Of a stretch of DNA of 40,224 nucleotides, positions 32,099-40,025 are shown one piece after another. Source of the DNA: a virus. The notes under the pieces were generated by a model. It was not told where the DNA came from, did not search any database, and worked only from the letters and a program-made list of their open reading frames with translations. Made by a program: the position numbers and the translations under genes. The stretch spans positions 1 to 40,224 of the IMG/VR virus record IMGVR_UViG_3300032770_001053. One strand, written 5' to 3'. Each line of letters opens with the position of its first letter. Position 1 is the first letter of the stretch.

Positions 32099-32250
32099 TG
32101 GAGCTGCTGAACAGTATGGTGCTGGATGCGGAGCGGGTGCTGATTGGCGCGACGGGGCTGATCCTGGGCGCGATCGTGTGCGCGGAGGTGGTGCTGCGGG
32201 CCTGGCGGCACTTTGTGCGGGCGATGCGGGAGACGGGCGAAGGCAAATGA
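32098..32250 (+). CDS. Small single-TM protein
   Basis: A 50-residue protein from GTG 32098, sharing one base with the previous stop. One transmembrane helix (RVLIGATGLILGAIVCAEVV) is flanked by charged ends (HFVRAMRETGEGK). The stop overlaps the next gene (ATGA). Forms a pair with the preceding small TM gene. Function unknown. Confidence 0.65.
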   Translation: MELLNSMVLDAERVLIGATGLILGAIVCAEVVLRAWRHFVRAMRETGEGK

Positions 32251-33596
32251 TCGAGGGGATCGCTTCGGATTGGGCGGCGGCGAATGCAAAGCTCGGCAAG
32301 ATGCCGATCTATGTGTTTTCGATCCTGCCGAACAACTCCGTGGTGAGCCCGAACCCGCAGGTGTGGTACGCGACACACGACCTGGCGACGCAGGGCATCA
32401 CAGGCACGCTGCCGGCTTACACGACGGGATTGAAGACGCCGGCGGGATCGACGCAAACGATCGATGTGGTGAACGGGACCTCGTCGATCGGCGAACTGCA
32501 GTGCGAGGTGCTCGATCCGACTGGCGCGGTGCTGACGTTCCTGGGAAACAACGTGCTCGAAGGCGCGACGTGCACGCTGCAGGTCGGGTATCCGGGGATC
32601 GCGTGGACCAGCTTTGTAACTCTGCACACTTACCAGATCTATAAGATTGTGCCGTCGAAGGACTACACCAGTTACTTGTTCATCTCGCGGGACTGGCAGG
32701 TGAACGCGAAGCTGATGGTGGTCTACAACCCGGTGAACGGGATGGAGATCTCGACGGACAATCCGTGGGTTGTCGAGGGGCCGGCACCGGAGATCATCCT
32801 GCAAATCTGGCTGTGGGCGCTGGGGCAGTCGCTTTCGACGGTGGATTACGCGGGGCTGTGGGCGTTGAACTCCGCGGCGGAGGGACTGTTTCCGGCGCGG
32901 CCATTCTGCTTTGTGATCACGGAGAGCTTCGAGGCGAAGCAGTGGCTGGAGACGGAGATCTACAAGCCGTGCGGGCTGTATCCGCTGGTGAACAACCTGG
33001 GACAGATCGGCGCGCAGCCGGCCAGGCCGCCGGCGGCGGGTCCCGCTCCGGGCTACACGTTCAATGAATCGAATGTGACGGTGCTGCCGGGATGGGATCG
33101 CCAGGCCATCATGAACGAAGTCGTGTACCAGGCGGACCAGGATAGCGGCGGCAGTTACGGCAGCTACCAGGTGTTCGTGCAGGGCAGCTCGGTGAGCGAG
33201 TTCGGATGCGCGGGGCAGTTGACGGTGAACAGCGCGGGGCTGCGGTCGTCGTACGGGGCGCAGTCGTTTTGCGAGGACATCGCAATGCGGCTGTTCAATC
33301 GCTTCGCGGGCGCGCCCGAGAATCTGAAGGGCGGCGCGCCGGTGCTCGACGTGGAAGCGTTTTTCATGACGCTGCCGGTGTGGGTTGGCGATTACGTGTA
33401 TCTGACCTATCCGCTGATGCCGAATCCGATGCAGGGCGTGCTGGGCGTGTCGGACCGGATCTATGAAGTGATCGACCGGACGCCGGATTATGCCGCGGGG
33501 AAGATGCGGTACAAGCTGCTGGACACGGGGCTGACGGGTTCGCCGGCGGCGCCGGTGGTGGGGACGGCCGTGGTGGGCACGGCAGCGTTGTTTTAG
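32247..33596 (+). CDS. Tail tip/hub protein
   Basis: A 449-residue protein from ATG 32247 (ATGA overlap). The sequence suggests a baseplate-hub-like protein: an N-terminal strand region, a beta-barrel (IGELQCEVLDPTGAVLTFLG, TLQVGYPGIAWTSFVTLHTY, then QIYKIVPSKDYTSY), an ALGQSL helical insert and a C-terminal domain with GDYVYLTYPLMPNP. Such proteins join the tape measure end to the fibres. No enzymatic motif recognised. Heptamer repeats follow its stop. Confidence 0.75.
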   Translation: MIEGIASDWAAANAKLGKMPIYVFSILPNNSVVSPNPQVWYATHDLATQGITGTLPAYTTGLKTPAGSTQTIDVVNGTSSIGELQCEVLDPTGAVLTFLGNNVLEGATCTLQVGYPGIAWTSFVTLHTYQIYKIVPSKDYTSYLFISRDWQVNAKLMVVYNPVNGMEISTDNPWVVEGPAPEIILQIWLWALGQSLSTVDYAGLWALNSAAEGLFPARPFCFVITESFEAKQWLETEIYKPCGLYPLVNNLGQIGAQPARPPAAGPAPGYTFNESNVTVLPGWDRQAIMNEVVYQADQDSGGSYGSYQVFVQGSSVSEFGCAGQLTVNSAGLRSSYGAQSFCEDIAMRLFNRFAGAPENLKGGAPVLDVEAFFMTLPVWVGDYVYLTYPLMPNPMQGVLGVSDRIYEVIDRTPDYAAGKMRYKLLDTGLTGSPAAPVVGTAVVGTAALF

Positions 33597-33597
33597 G

Positions 33598-33627
33598 TGA
33601 TGGGTGGTGGGTTATGGGTGATAGGGG
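33598..33627 (+). repeat. NNNTGGG heptamer repeat cluster
   Basis: Units TGATGGG, TGGTGGG, TTATGGG, TGATAGG at 33598-33625 lie between the hub gene stop (33596) and the MazG-like coding region. Four G-runs fit a G-quadruplex. Reading from ATG 33600 a 16-codon mini-ORF (MGGGLWVIGAALRWRK) ends at 33650; it is probably not a real gene. Confidence 0.75.
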
Positions 33628-33955
33628 CCGCGCTGAGGTGGCGAAAGTGACACAGGGAGACGCCGGGATTGCTTTAGCTGATCTGCTACCGCGGGTGGCC
33701 GTGTGGGCCGCCGCGACTTTTCGCGAAGAGACGGTGCAGAGCAAGCTAGAACACCTGCTCGAAGAGGTTCAGGAAATTCTCGCCGCGCCCGGTGATATCG
33801 AGGAGTATGCCGACGCGTTGATGCTGCTGTTTGATGCCGCGCGGCTCGCCGGTTTCGGGCTGGCGGAGCTTGTGTCGGCGATGGACGCGAAGTTTCAAGT
33901 TAATCAGCGGCGCGAGTGGCGAGGCTTCCGGCACGTCAAGGAGGCGCACGCGTGA
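33614..33955 (+). CDS. MazG-like nucleotide pyrophosphohydrolase
   Basis: A 113-residue protein. It matches the MazG-like all-alpha fold: RVAVWAAATF, LEHLLEEVQEILAAPG (the E-x-x-E metal ligands), and EEYADALMLLFDAAR (E and D ligands), with LVSAMDAKFQVNQRREW at the end. Such enzymes hydrolyse nucleoside triphosphates, and phage versions may clean up the nucleotide pool or counter alarmone signalling. ATG 33614 lies inside a heptamer cluster; a GTG at 33638 is an alternative. Its place among tail genes is unusual. Confidence 0.78.
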   Translation: MGDRGRAEVAKVTQGDAGIALADLLPRVAVWAAATFREETVQSKLEHLLEEVQEILAAPGDIEEYADALMLLFDAARLAGFGLAELVSAMDAKFQVNQRREWRGFRHVKEAHA

Positions 33956-34404
33956 GGGCACTGGACGTGTATCAGGGATCGGACGGCGAGGCGACGAAGG
34001 CTCTCTACGCCGATCTAGAGAAGTGCGGGCCGATCGGCGTGGTGGCGCTGAATCTGTTTCGCGCACAGAAGTGCTCGGCGCGGGCGAAGATGTATCGCGG
34101 GCATCGATTCAAAGATGCCGCGTACGAGCGCAAGAACTGGTCGATGGGGCTGCTGTGCGACGCGCTGATGGCGCACGCGGCCGAGTTGCGCATCCGCTGG
34201 GGATGGGAGATCGACCGCAGTGAGACGTTTGCGCCCTACGTGCTGTACGTCGAGCTGCCGCAGGGGCAGGTCAGCTTTCATGCGCGCGTGCGCGGCCGCG
34301 GTCCGGACTTCGCGGGGAAGTGGGACGGGGCGACGGGCGCGTCGTCGATCCGCATCGTGAGCTTTTGTGAGAGCGTGCTCGGGGGCGGCGTGCTCGCCTG
34401 GTGA
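33952..34404 (+). CDS. Conserved phage protein, unknown
   Basis: A 150-residue protein from GTG 33952 (GTGA overlap, AAGGAGG at 33938-33944). It contains a pattern I associate with many uncharacterised phage proteins: LNLFRAQKCSARAKMYRG, YERKNWSMGLLCDAL, WGWEID and YVLYVELPQGQVSFHARVRG. A WxW/His-rich core hints at a nucleotide or metal-binding enzyme. Its coupling to the MazG-like gene suggests a joint role. No named function. Confidence 0.75.
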   Translation: MRALDVYQGSDGEATKALYADLEKCGPIGVVALNLFRAQKCSARAKMYRGHRFKDAAYERKNWSMGLLCDALMAHAAELRIRWGWEIDRSETFAPYVLYVELPQGQVSFHARVRGRGPDFAGKWDGATGASSIRIVSFCESVLGGGVLAW

Positions 34405-34408
34405 AGCG

Positions 34409-34906
34409 ATGAACCTGACCTTATCCCAGCAGCCGGCATTCAGCCAGGTGGCGCAGAGTGCGCTCAACACCGGGGCGGTGTTGACGGCCGCGATCATGCA
34501 GGCGCTGAACGAGAACGCCAAGTTCGCTGTGGCGCGATCCGAGGAGTTTTACGGCTTCTATGTGAATGGGCAGACGGTGGTGTTGCCGGTGTCGCCGCTG
34601 GACGGCTATACGTACGCGCGGAATGAGCTGAGCTACCTGTGCTGTCCGTACTGGACGGGCGCGATGCTCACGGCACTAGAGGGCGGCGTGGCCGATGCCG
34701 GGATCGATTCGGACGGCGGCACTATTCCCCCTTATCGCGGCTATGCGAGCGGGCCGGGCTGCCTGACGCGCGTGCAGATGACCGTGAATCAATCGACGGG
34801 CGTCGTAGGCAGCACTATGACTTACGGCCTCAACATACTCGGTGAACCTGTCGCGGCAAATGATGGTGTCGTACTCGTGATGACGATCGCGCGGAGGCTG
34901 CGATGA
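34409..34906 (+). CDS. Tail-end protein paralog 1
   Basis: A 165-residue protein from ATG 34409. Shares with the 34903 and 36091 products the block LTAAIMQALNENAKFAVARS, EEFYGFYVNGQTVVLPVSPL, DGYTYARNELSYL and a closing IARRLR. It looks like a fibre-attached or tail-tip beta protein. Function unknown, but triplication near the fibre gene suggests host-range adaptation. Confidence 0.75.
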   Translation: MNLTLSQQPAFSQVAQSALNTGAVLTAAIMQALNENAKFAVARSEEFYGFYVNGQTVVLPVSPLDGYTYARNELSYLCCPYWTGAMLTALEGGVADAGIDSDGGTIPPYRGYASGPGCLTRVQMTVNQSTGVVGSTMTYGLNILGEPVAANDGVVLVMTIARRLR

Positions 34907-35778
34907 GCACGCTGCTGGGCCTGGCGGCGGTGCCGGCCGCGGTAGCGTTCACGGTCGGAACTCCGGAGACGACGCCGGCGCCGATGTATGTGACGATCGA
35001 GGCGTGGGACGCTCATGACGGGGTGTGGATCTCGCCGCCGATCGCGACGGTGACGCTGACGCCGGCCGCGGGGACGCCGTCGTCTTTGTTCTCGACCGGG
35101 ACGCCCAGCGGCGATACGTTTGACGTGTCAGTGAGCGCGTCGGAGCTGAGCACGCTGCTGGCGACGCCGGGCACTTACGGCGCGACGGTGACGGTGACCT
35201 GCTCGCCGATGGCGGCGGGCGACGACGGCGCGCCTGCGGGTGGCTGGACGTTCACGACGCTGGAGATTCCGGTATCGCTAACGATCAACCCACAGGTGGC
35301 TTCGGCGGCCGCGCCGATGACTCTGGAGGCGGAGCCGGGCTTCACGGAGATGCTGGACGCGTGGCTGGCGACGGGCATGCCGCTGACGACGGCGGTGGTG
35401 AAGGCGCTGAACGCGGCGATCAAGTTTGCGGCCGTGCGCACGGAGGTGTTCTACGGCTACTACGCGATCGGGGAGACCGTGCCTGTGCCGACATCCTTGA
35501 TCGACGGGTATAACTACTCGCGCGAGGAGCTGCGGTATGTCTGGTCGGTTTACTGGACCGCGAGTCCGGGGCCGGGATTTGTGGAGGGCAGCATCATCGC
35601 GCCGACGACAGGCGCCACGAGCGCGGCGGGGACGCTGCTGCAATTCGGCTATTACGTGGACCAGAACACGGGCGACATTTCGGGCAAGACGAGTTACTAC
35701 ACGCCGGGCAAGAGCCAGTCGGATACGACGGATGGGATTCTGATGGTCCACACGATCGCGAAGAGGCTGAGGACATGA
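34903..35778 (+). CDS. Tail-end protein paralog 2 with N-terminal extension
   Basis: A 291-residue protein (ATGA overlap). The N-terminal half (about 1-128) is a beta-rich domain (YVTIEAWDAHDGVWISPPIA). The C-terminal half matches the family of 34409 and 36091: LTTAVVKALNAAIKFAAVRT, EVFYGYYAIGETVPVPTSLI, DGYNYSREELRYVW and TIAKRLRT at the end. An extra Ig-like half distinguishes it from its paralogs. Confidence 0.75.
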   Translation: MSTLLGLAAVPAAVAFTVGTPETTPAPMYVTIEAWDAHDGVWISPPIATVTLTPAAGTPSSLFSTGTPSGDTFDVSVSASELSTLLATPGTYGATVTVTCSPMAAGDDGAPAGGWTFTTLEIPVSLTINPQVASAAAPMTLEAEPGFTEMLDAWLATGMPLTTAVVKALNAAIKFAAVRTEVFYGYYAIGETVPVPTSLIDGYNYSREELRYVWSVYWTASPGPGFVEGSIIAPTTGATSAAGTLLQFGYYVDQNTGDISGKTSYYTPGKSQSDTTDGILMVHTIAKRLRT

Positions 35779-35831
35779 AGAAGCGGGTGGTGGGTGTTGG
35801 GTGCTGGGTGATGGGGGTGCTGCAGGCTTGA
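35775..35831 (+). CDS. 18-residue hydrophobic mini-ORF made of heptamer repeats
   Basis: ATG 35775 (ATGA overlap with the preceding stop) opens an 18-codon frame, MKKRVVGVGCWVMGVLQA, ending at TGA 35829-35831, which overlaps the TTG start of the next gene (TTGA). It is almost entirely the NNNTGGG repeat. Its first part resembles the mini-gene at 12842. It may be translated as a coupling bridge. A functional peptide is not shown. Confidence 0.45.
   Translation: MKKRVVGVGCWVMGVLQA
35788..35817 (+). repeat. NNNTGGG heptamer repeat cluster
   Basis: Units TGGTGGG, TGTTGGG, TGCTGGG, TGATGGG at 35788-35815, then GG. GGG runs at 35792, 35799, 35806 and 35813 with four-base loops form a canonical G-quadruplex pattern. 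The 35 bases from 35780 match 12844-12878 at 32 positions. Confidence 0.83.
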
Positions 35832-36094
35832 CTGATCTACCGATCGAGGCTGCCCAACAGGCGAAGTGGGATCTGGGCCGGATAAAGTATGGTCCGGTGT
35901 TTGTCGGCAACCCGATTGAGCAGCTCGATGATGAACTGATCGACGCGCTGAACTATTGCGAAGAGGCCGCGCGGCGCGGGTATGCGATCGCGGAGATCGC
36001 CGATGACATCCGGATGATCTGCGAGCGCGTGCGCGCGCTTCCAGCACCCAGAACCCAACACCCAGCACCTGCGGCGCCGGAGGCGACGCTATGA
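35828..36094 (+). CDS. Small conserved phage protein, MazG-like helices
   Basis: An 88-residue protein from TTG 35828 (TTGA overlap). The sequence KYGPVFVGNPIEQLDDELID then ALNYCEEAARRGYAIAEIAD fits a short all-alpha phage protein (EL.DALNY pattern as in small nucleotide-pyrophosphohydrolase-like or dimer proteins). The C-terminal tail (LPAPRTQHPAPAAPE) is coded by reverse-oriented heptamers at 36047. A possible relative of the MazG-like gene 33614. Function uncertain. Confidence 0.68.
   Translation: MTDLPIEAAQQAKWDLGRIKYGPVFVGNPIEQLDDELIDALNYCEEAARRGYAIAEIADDIRMICERVRALPAPRTQHPAPAAPEATL
36047..36069 (-). repeat. NNNTGGG heptamer repeat cluster, inverted
   Basis: CCCAGAA, CCCAACA and CCCAGCA at 36047-36067 are the reverse complement of the heptamer cluster, about 230 bases from the plus-oriented cluster at 35788. 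The two could pair as an inverted repeat flanking the 35828 gene. Confidence 0.78.
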
Positions 36095-36618
36095 GCCTGA
36101 CTCTGACTGGCGGTCCTTTCGGATTCACGGAAGTGCCGGACGACGATCTGGACGCCGGCGAGGTATTGACGGCCGCGATCATGCAGGCCATCAATGGCGA
36201 TGTGAATTTTGCGGCGGTGGTGATCGAGGATTTCTGGGGTTTTTATCGCAATGGTGAAACGGTGCAGTTGCCGACTTCGACGGCGGATGGGTATAACTAT
36301 TCGCGCGAGGAGTTGCTGTACACCTGGGAAATCTACGACACGCATCCGGCGACGGGCGCTTGTAACGGGACGCAGACGCCGCCGGCGACAGGGCCGCAGT
36401 CAGCGGCAGGAACGATCCTGCAGATGGGTTTCAATGTGGCGCAGGCGACGGGCGCGGTGAGCTGCCAGGTGGCGTATTACGCGACAGGCGGATCGCAGTC
36501 GAACACGGGCGATGGCATCCTGCTGGTACACACGCTGGCGCGGCGGCTGAGCGGCCTGCAGACGCTCTACAGCTACATAGTCGGGACGCAGTTGGTGACG
36601 GATCTGGGCGCATTATGA
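36091..36618 (+). CDS. Tail-end protein paralog 3
   Basis: A 175-residue protein (ATGA overlap). Same family as 34409 and 34903: LTAAIMQAINGDVNFAAVVI, EDFWGFYRNGETVQLPTST, DGYNYSREELLYTW and LARRLSG. It has a 24-residue C-terminal extension. It lies directly before the giant fibre protein, with a 4-base overlap (ATGA), so it may form the fibre base. Confidence 0.75.
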   Translation: MSLTLTGGPFGFTEVPDDDLDAGEVLTAAIMQAINGDVNFAAVVIEDFWGFYRNGETVQLPTSTADGYNYSREELLYTWEIYDTHPATGACNGTQTPPATGPQSAAGTILQMGFNVAQATGAVSCQVAYYATGGSQSNTGDGILLVHTLARRLSGLQTLYSYIVGTQLVTDLGAL

Positions 36619-39600
36619 GTACGAGCGTCGTCGCAGTCCTGGGGAACTATCAGGCGGTACCTGTTCCGCCGGCTATCTACCGGCCGGGTGTGATCGGCGG
36701 GTTCGCTATGTATCCCCTGGATTACTCGACGGTGCAACCTTCGAACATGTCCGGCAGCGCGTTCGAGGTGATCAACGGCACGGGCGTGGGATTGACGGGC
36801 GGGTGCGCGGTCGTGGGGCCGAGCGGCAATCAGTGGCTCTACCAGTACATGCCGTGGCCGATCGGCAGCGCGGACGATGAATCGAGCGGGATGGCGCCGG
36901 GCTGGCCGGTGCCTCCGGCGCCGCCGAACAATGCGCAGAGCTGGCTTTGGCTGACGGTGACGGTGACGGACGGCACGCCGGCCTTTTCGTTTTACTGGAA
37001 TTCTTCCGCGACGGTACCGAACAATGCCGGCGACGCGCTGATCGGGTGGGTGGTGACGCGGGTGGATCCGGCGCGCAGTATTCAGGTGCTGGCGGCGTGG
37101 TCACAGAACATCGCCTGGGCGCAGCGCGCGCCGGGCGTGGGCGCGGTGACAATTCTGCCGACTGTGCCGCCGCCGCTGGGCGCGGGTCCGGGCACGTCGG
37201 GCATGGGGCCGCTCACGCTGGTGTTCAACGGGCCGCAGGGCGTGCTGAATCAACCTTACTCGGGATCGCTGGCGGCCTCGGGCGGCGACGATTCGGCGGG
37301 CTACACGTACTCGATTACAGTGTCGTCGCTGCCGCCAGGGCTGACGCTGAACGCGTCAACGGGCGCAATTACGGGCGCGCCCACGTCGATCGGCACATTC
37401 ACTTTCACGGCGGAAGTGGCGGACTCGGCGACGCCGCCGAACACGGAGACGGTAAGCTGCACGATCTACGTAGCGACGACGGGCGCGCTCACTCTGACCT
37501 TCGGTCCGGCGACGGCCATCTACGAAACGACGTACGCCGGCCAGGTGGCTGCGACGGGCGGCGCGAAGCCTTACACCTGGGCGCTGGCGACAGGGTCGAC
37601 GCTGCCGCTGGGGCTGACGCTGAACGCGTCGAGCGGCTGGATTACGGGCAATCCGAGCGTGGTGGGAACCTTCACTTTTTCGATCAAGGTGACGGATTCG
37701 CAGACGCCATCGGCGGACGTGGCGACGATCGCGTGCACGTTAGTGGTGAGCGCAGTGGGCGCGGCCGCGCCGGTGACCGAGGCGACGATCGGCACGCCGT
37801 ACGCGTACTACAGCCTGGACGTGAACGGCAATCCGGTGTGGCAGGCGATCACACCGGGGACGCCGCCGAGCAGCGATCCGCGATGGGGTCAGTCGCAAGC
37901 GATGTGGCTGGCGACGATGGTGCTGGCGTCGGCAATCCCATCGACGACGAGCGGCTACGCCGGCGGGACGATCGATGTCTACCTGACGCCGTGGGGCGCG
38001 CCTTCGCAGGTGACGGTGGCGAGCGACGGCGTGACGATGACGATCACGGCCGGGCCGAACTTCAACATTGCGCTGACGACGAATTACTGCATTCTGAGCA
38101 CCGGGTCGGGCGGCTTCCTGAACCAGATTAAGAGCTACACGTCGGCCACGGTGGCCGTGCTGGAGAACGCGGTAGCGGCGGGAGTGTACAGCTTTATTCC
38201 GGCCGAGTGCCGCACGCTGATGGACGCGGACACGGTGGTGATCGACGCGTTTAATGGCAACGCGGAGACCTTCCAGGTGGTATCGGAGATCGCCGGCAAT
38301 CCGCTGTCGTACGGCTATAACGGAGGCGCGGGGAGCTGGACGGCGCATCTGCAATTGCAGCGGACTGCAGGCGCGCATCCGGCACACAGCGGCGTGACAC
38401 AGCCGGCCACTTACAGCACGCCATACGCGATCGGGGCGAGCAACCCGTTTGTGATGGCGATCGGCGGCGGGGTGGACGCCGACGAATGGGCAGGGTCGCT
38501 GGAACCAGGCAAGACGCAGGCAGTGAGTCCGGAGTATTCGGTCGGGGATCCCTCGGCGTACATGGTGCTGCTGGTCGGTGAGACGGTCACCGGGCAGCAG
38601 AATCAATGGCCCACGTCGACGACGCCACATTCGGCGGTTCCGGTGGCAGTGGAGCAACAGCAGCCGCAGACACTGTCGGCGAAGGCGCTGGTGCCCACGG
38701 AGATTTCGGCGATTGTCCAGGACGTGGCTGGCAACCTGGGCGAGCTGCTCTATGATCCGAGCTTCGAGCAGCAGGGCGCCGGAACATCATCCGCGTGGGT
38801 CGGATCCACTGCCGGCGCGGGGTCTTTGTCGGAAGTGGTAAATGCGAGCGTGCTGGGACTGCCATTTCCGGGACCGCACAGTGGCGAGTATTGCTGGGAG
38901 CTATGGCCGTACGGCTCCGGACCAGGCATTTACGCAGGGCTGCTCGAAACGCTGCCATGCACGGGCGGTCAAACCTACAATTTCTCGGTGTATGTGGCGA
39001 GCGCGATAGCTACCGGCATGTGCGTGCTTTATGTGAACTGGTGGACGGGACCGAATGCCACGGGATCGCTGATCGGCCCCGGCAGTGTGTGGGGAGTGGT
39101 TAGCGGAATCAACACAACCACACCGTCGTGGCCCGCTGGCCCCGCGGCCGGGTCACTAGTGGCGCCACTTAACGCAGTGAGCTGCCAGGTGGGCGCCTAC
39201 AGCAACACGCCGGGGATCTATTGGCTGGACGACTGGTCGATGGTTGCGGCGCCGGCCACCACCGGACCGCTGTCAATCAATTCGGCTGGCGATATCCAGC
39301 TCAATGCGTTGGGAGTCACCAACGCTTACTTGGCGGCACAGGCGGTGCAGGCTAATAATATGGCGGCGGCATCGATCACCGCGGCGAATGCGGCCTTGGC
39401 TGAGGAGGCTGTAGAAGCGAAGAACGTGGCGAGCGTGTATGCCGACGATGTGGAGGCGGACAGCTCGGTGCTGGGATCACTGATCGCGGGGTCGGTGACG
39501 ATTACGCTGGACCTGACCACGGGCGGCTCAATTGTCAGCGCCCACGGCGCGTCGTATGTGGGGATCAATGCGCTGGGGCATGCGCTGGTGGCTTCCAATA

Positions 39601-40004
39601 CGTCGACGGGCGTCACGACGGTGCTGGACGACGGCTATGTCTACTCGTATGCCACTTACTACAGCGGGGCGACTACGACCAATGTGTCGGGATATTTCGG
39701 TGAAACGGTGATCGGCGCCGGGTCGCTGAGCGCGTTTGCGATGGAGTTGGCGGCTACGGCCGTGGAAGGCTCGACGGTGTACGAGTCGACGCTGGAGGCG
39801 GATGTGAACGGCGGGGCGGCTAACTTGTCACTGAGCTGGTCGGGAGGGGGATCGGCGTACGAGATTCTGCTGCAGGCGGGCTTGTTTGGGGCATACCTGC
39901 AGTTGCCGGCTTCGGCGGCGCCGCCGGGCGGGCCGGGAATTATTTATTTCGACGGAACGCACTACTGGGGATGGACTGGGTCGGCATACTCACAGTTGGA
40001 CTGA
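36615..40004 (+). CDS. Central tail fibre / adhesion protein with Ig-like repeats
   Basis: An 1129-residue protein, the largest in the window. Two putative He_PIG/Ig-like repeats at about 198-285 and 290-378 share LPPGLTLNASTGAITGAPTS / LPLGLTLNASSGWITGNPSV. A carbohydrate-binding-like module follows at about 710-885 (LLYDPSFEQQ, SGEYCWELWPYG). A helical repeat region (about 895-960, Ala/Glu/Asn) leads to a Gly/Ser-rich stalk and a C-terminal tip IIYFDGTHYWGWTGSAYSQL. The protein likely forms the host-binding fibre. The tip is repeated in the downstream gene. Confidence 0.85.
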   Translation: MSTSVVAVLGNYQAVPVPPAIYRPGVIGGFAMYPLDYSTVQPSNMSGSAFEVINGTGVGLTGGCAVVGPSGNQWLYQYMPWPIGSADDESSGMAPGWPVPPAPPNNAQSWLWLTVTVTDGTPAFSFYWNSSATVPNNAGDALIGWVVTRVDPARSIQVLAAWSQNIAWAQRAPGVGAVTILPTVPPPLGAGPGTSGMGPLTLVFNGPQGVLNQPYSGSLAASGGDDSAGYTYSITVSSLPPGLTLNASTGAITGAPTSIGTFTFTAEVADSATPPNTETVSCTIYVATTGALTLTFGPATAIYETTYAGQVAATGGAKPYTWALATGSTLPLGLTLNASSGWITGNPSVVGTFTFSIKVTDSQTPSADVATIACTLVVSAVGAAAPVTEATIGTPYAYYSLDVNGNPVWQAITPGTPPSSDPRWGQSQAMWLATMVLASAIPSTTSGYAGGTIDVYLTPWGAPSQVTVASDGVTMTITAGPNFNIALTTNYCILSTGSGGFLNQIKSYTSATVAVLENAVAAGVYSFIPAECRTLMDADTVVIDAFNGNAETFQVVSEIAGNPLSYGYNGGAGSWTAHLQLQRTAGAHPAHSGVTQPATYSTPYAIGASNPFVMAIGGGVDADEWAGSLEPGKTQAVSPEYSVGDPSAYMVLLVGETVTGQQNQWPTSTTPHSAVPVAVEQQQPQTLSAKALVPTEISAIVQDVAGNLGELLYDPSFEQQGAGTSSAWVGSTAGAGSLSEVVNASVLGLPFPGPHSGEYCWELWPYGSGPGIYAGLLETLPCTGGQTYNFSVYVASAIATGMCVLYVNWWTGPNATGSLIGPGSVWGVVSGINTTTPSWPAGPAAGSLVAPLNAVSCQVGAYSNTPGIYWLDDWSMVAAPATTGPLSINSAGDIQLNALGVTNAYLAAQAVQANNMAAASITAANAALAEEAVEAKNVASVYADDVEADSSVLGSLIAGSVTITLDLTTGGSIVSAHGASYVGINALGHALVASNTSTGVTTVLDDGYVYSYATYYSGATTTNVSGYFGETVIGAGSLSAFAMELAATAVEGSTVYESTLEADVNGGAANLSLSWSGGGSAYEILLQAGLFGAYLQLPASAAPPGGPGIIYFDGTHYWGWTGSAYSQLD

Positions 40005-40025
40005 GGGGAGAAATCAGGTGCCTAA
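39917..40025 (+). repeat. Direct repeat, copy 1 (fibre tip)
   Basis: Copy 1 spans 39917-40025 and covers the last 29 codons of the fibre gene, its stop and the next ribosome site. The core 39939-40003 is identical to 40141-40205; the next 19 bases match after a 3-base insertion; the preceding 22 bases differ at 2 positions. Confidence 0.9.

Noticed and set aside
33600-33650. 16-codon ORF in the heptamer cluster (MGGGLWVIGAALRWRK)
   Set aside because: Too short and overlapped by the MazG-like gene; no separate evidence of translation. Kept only as a note on the repeat.
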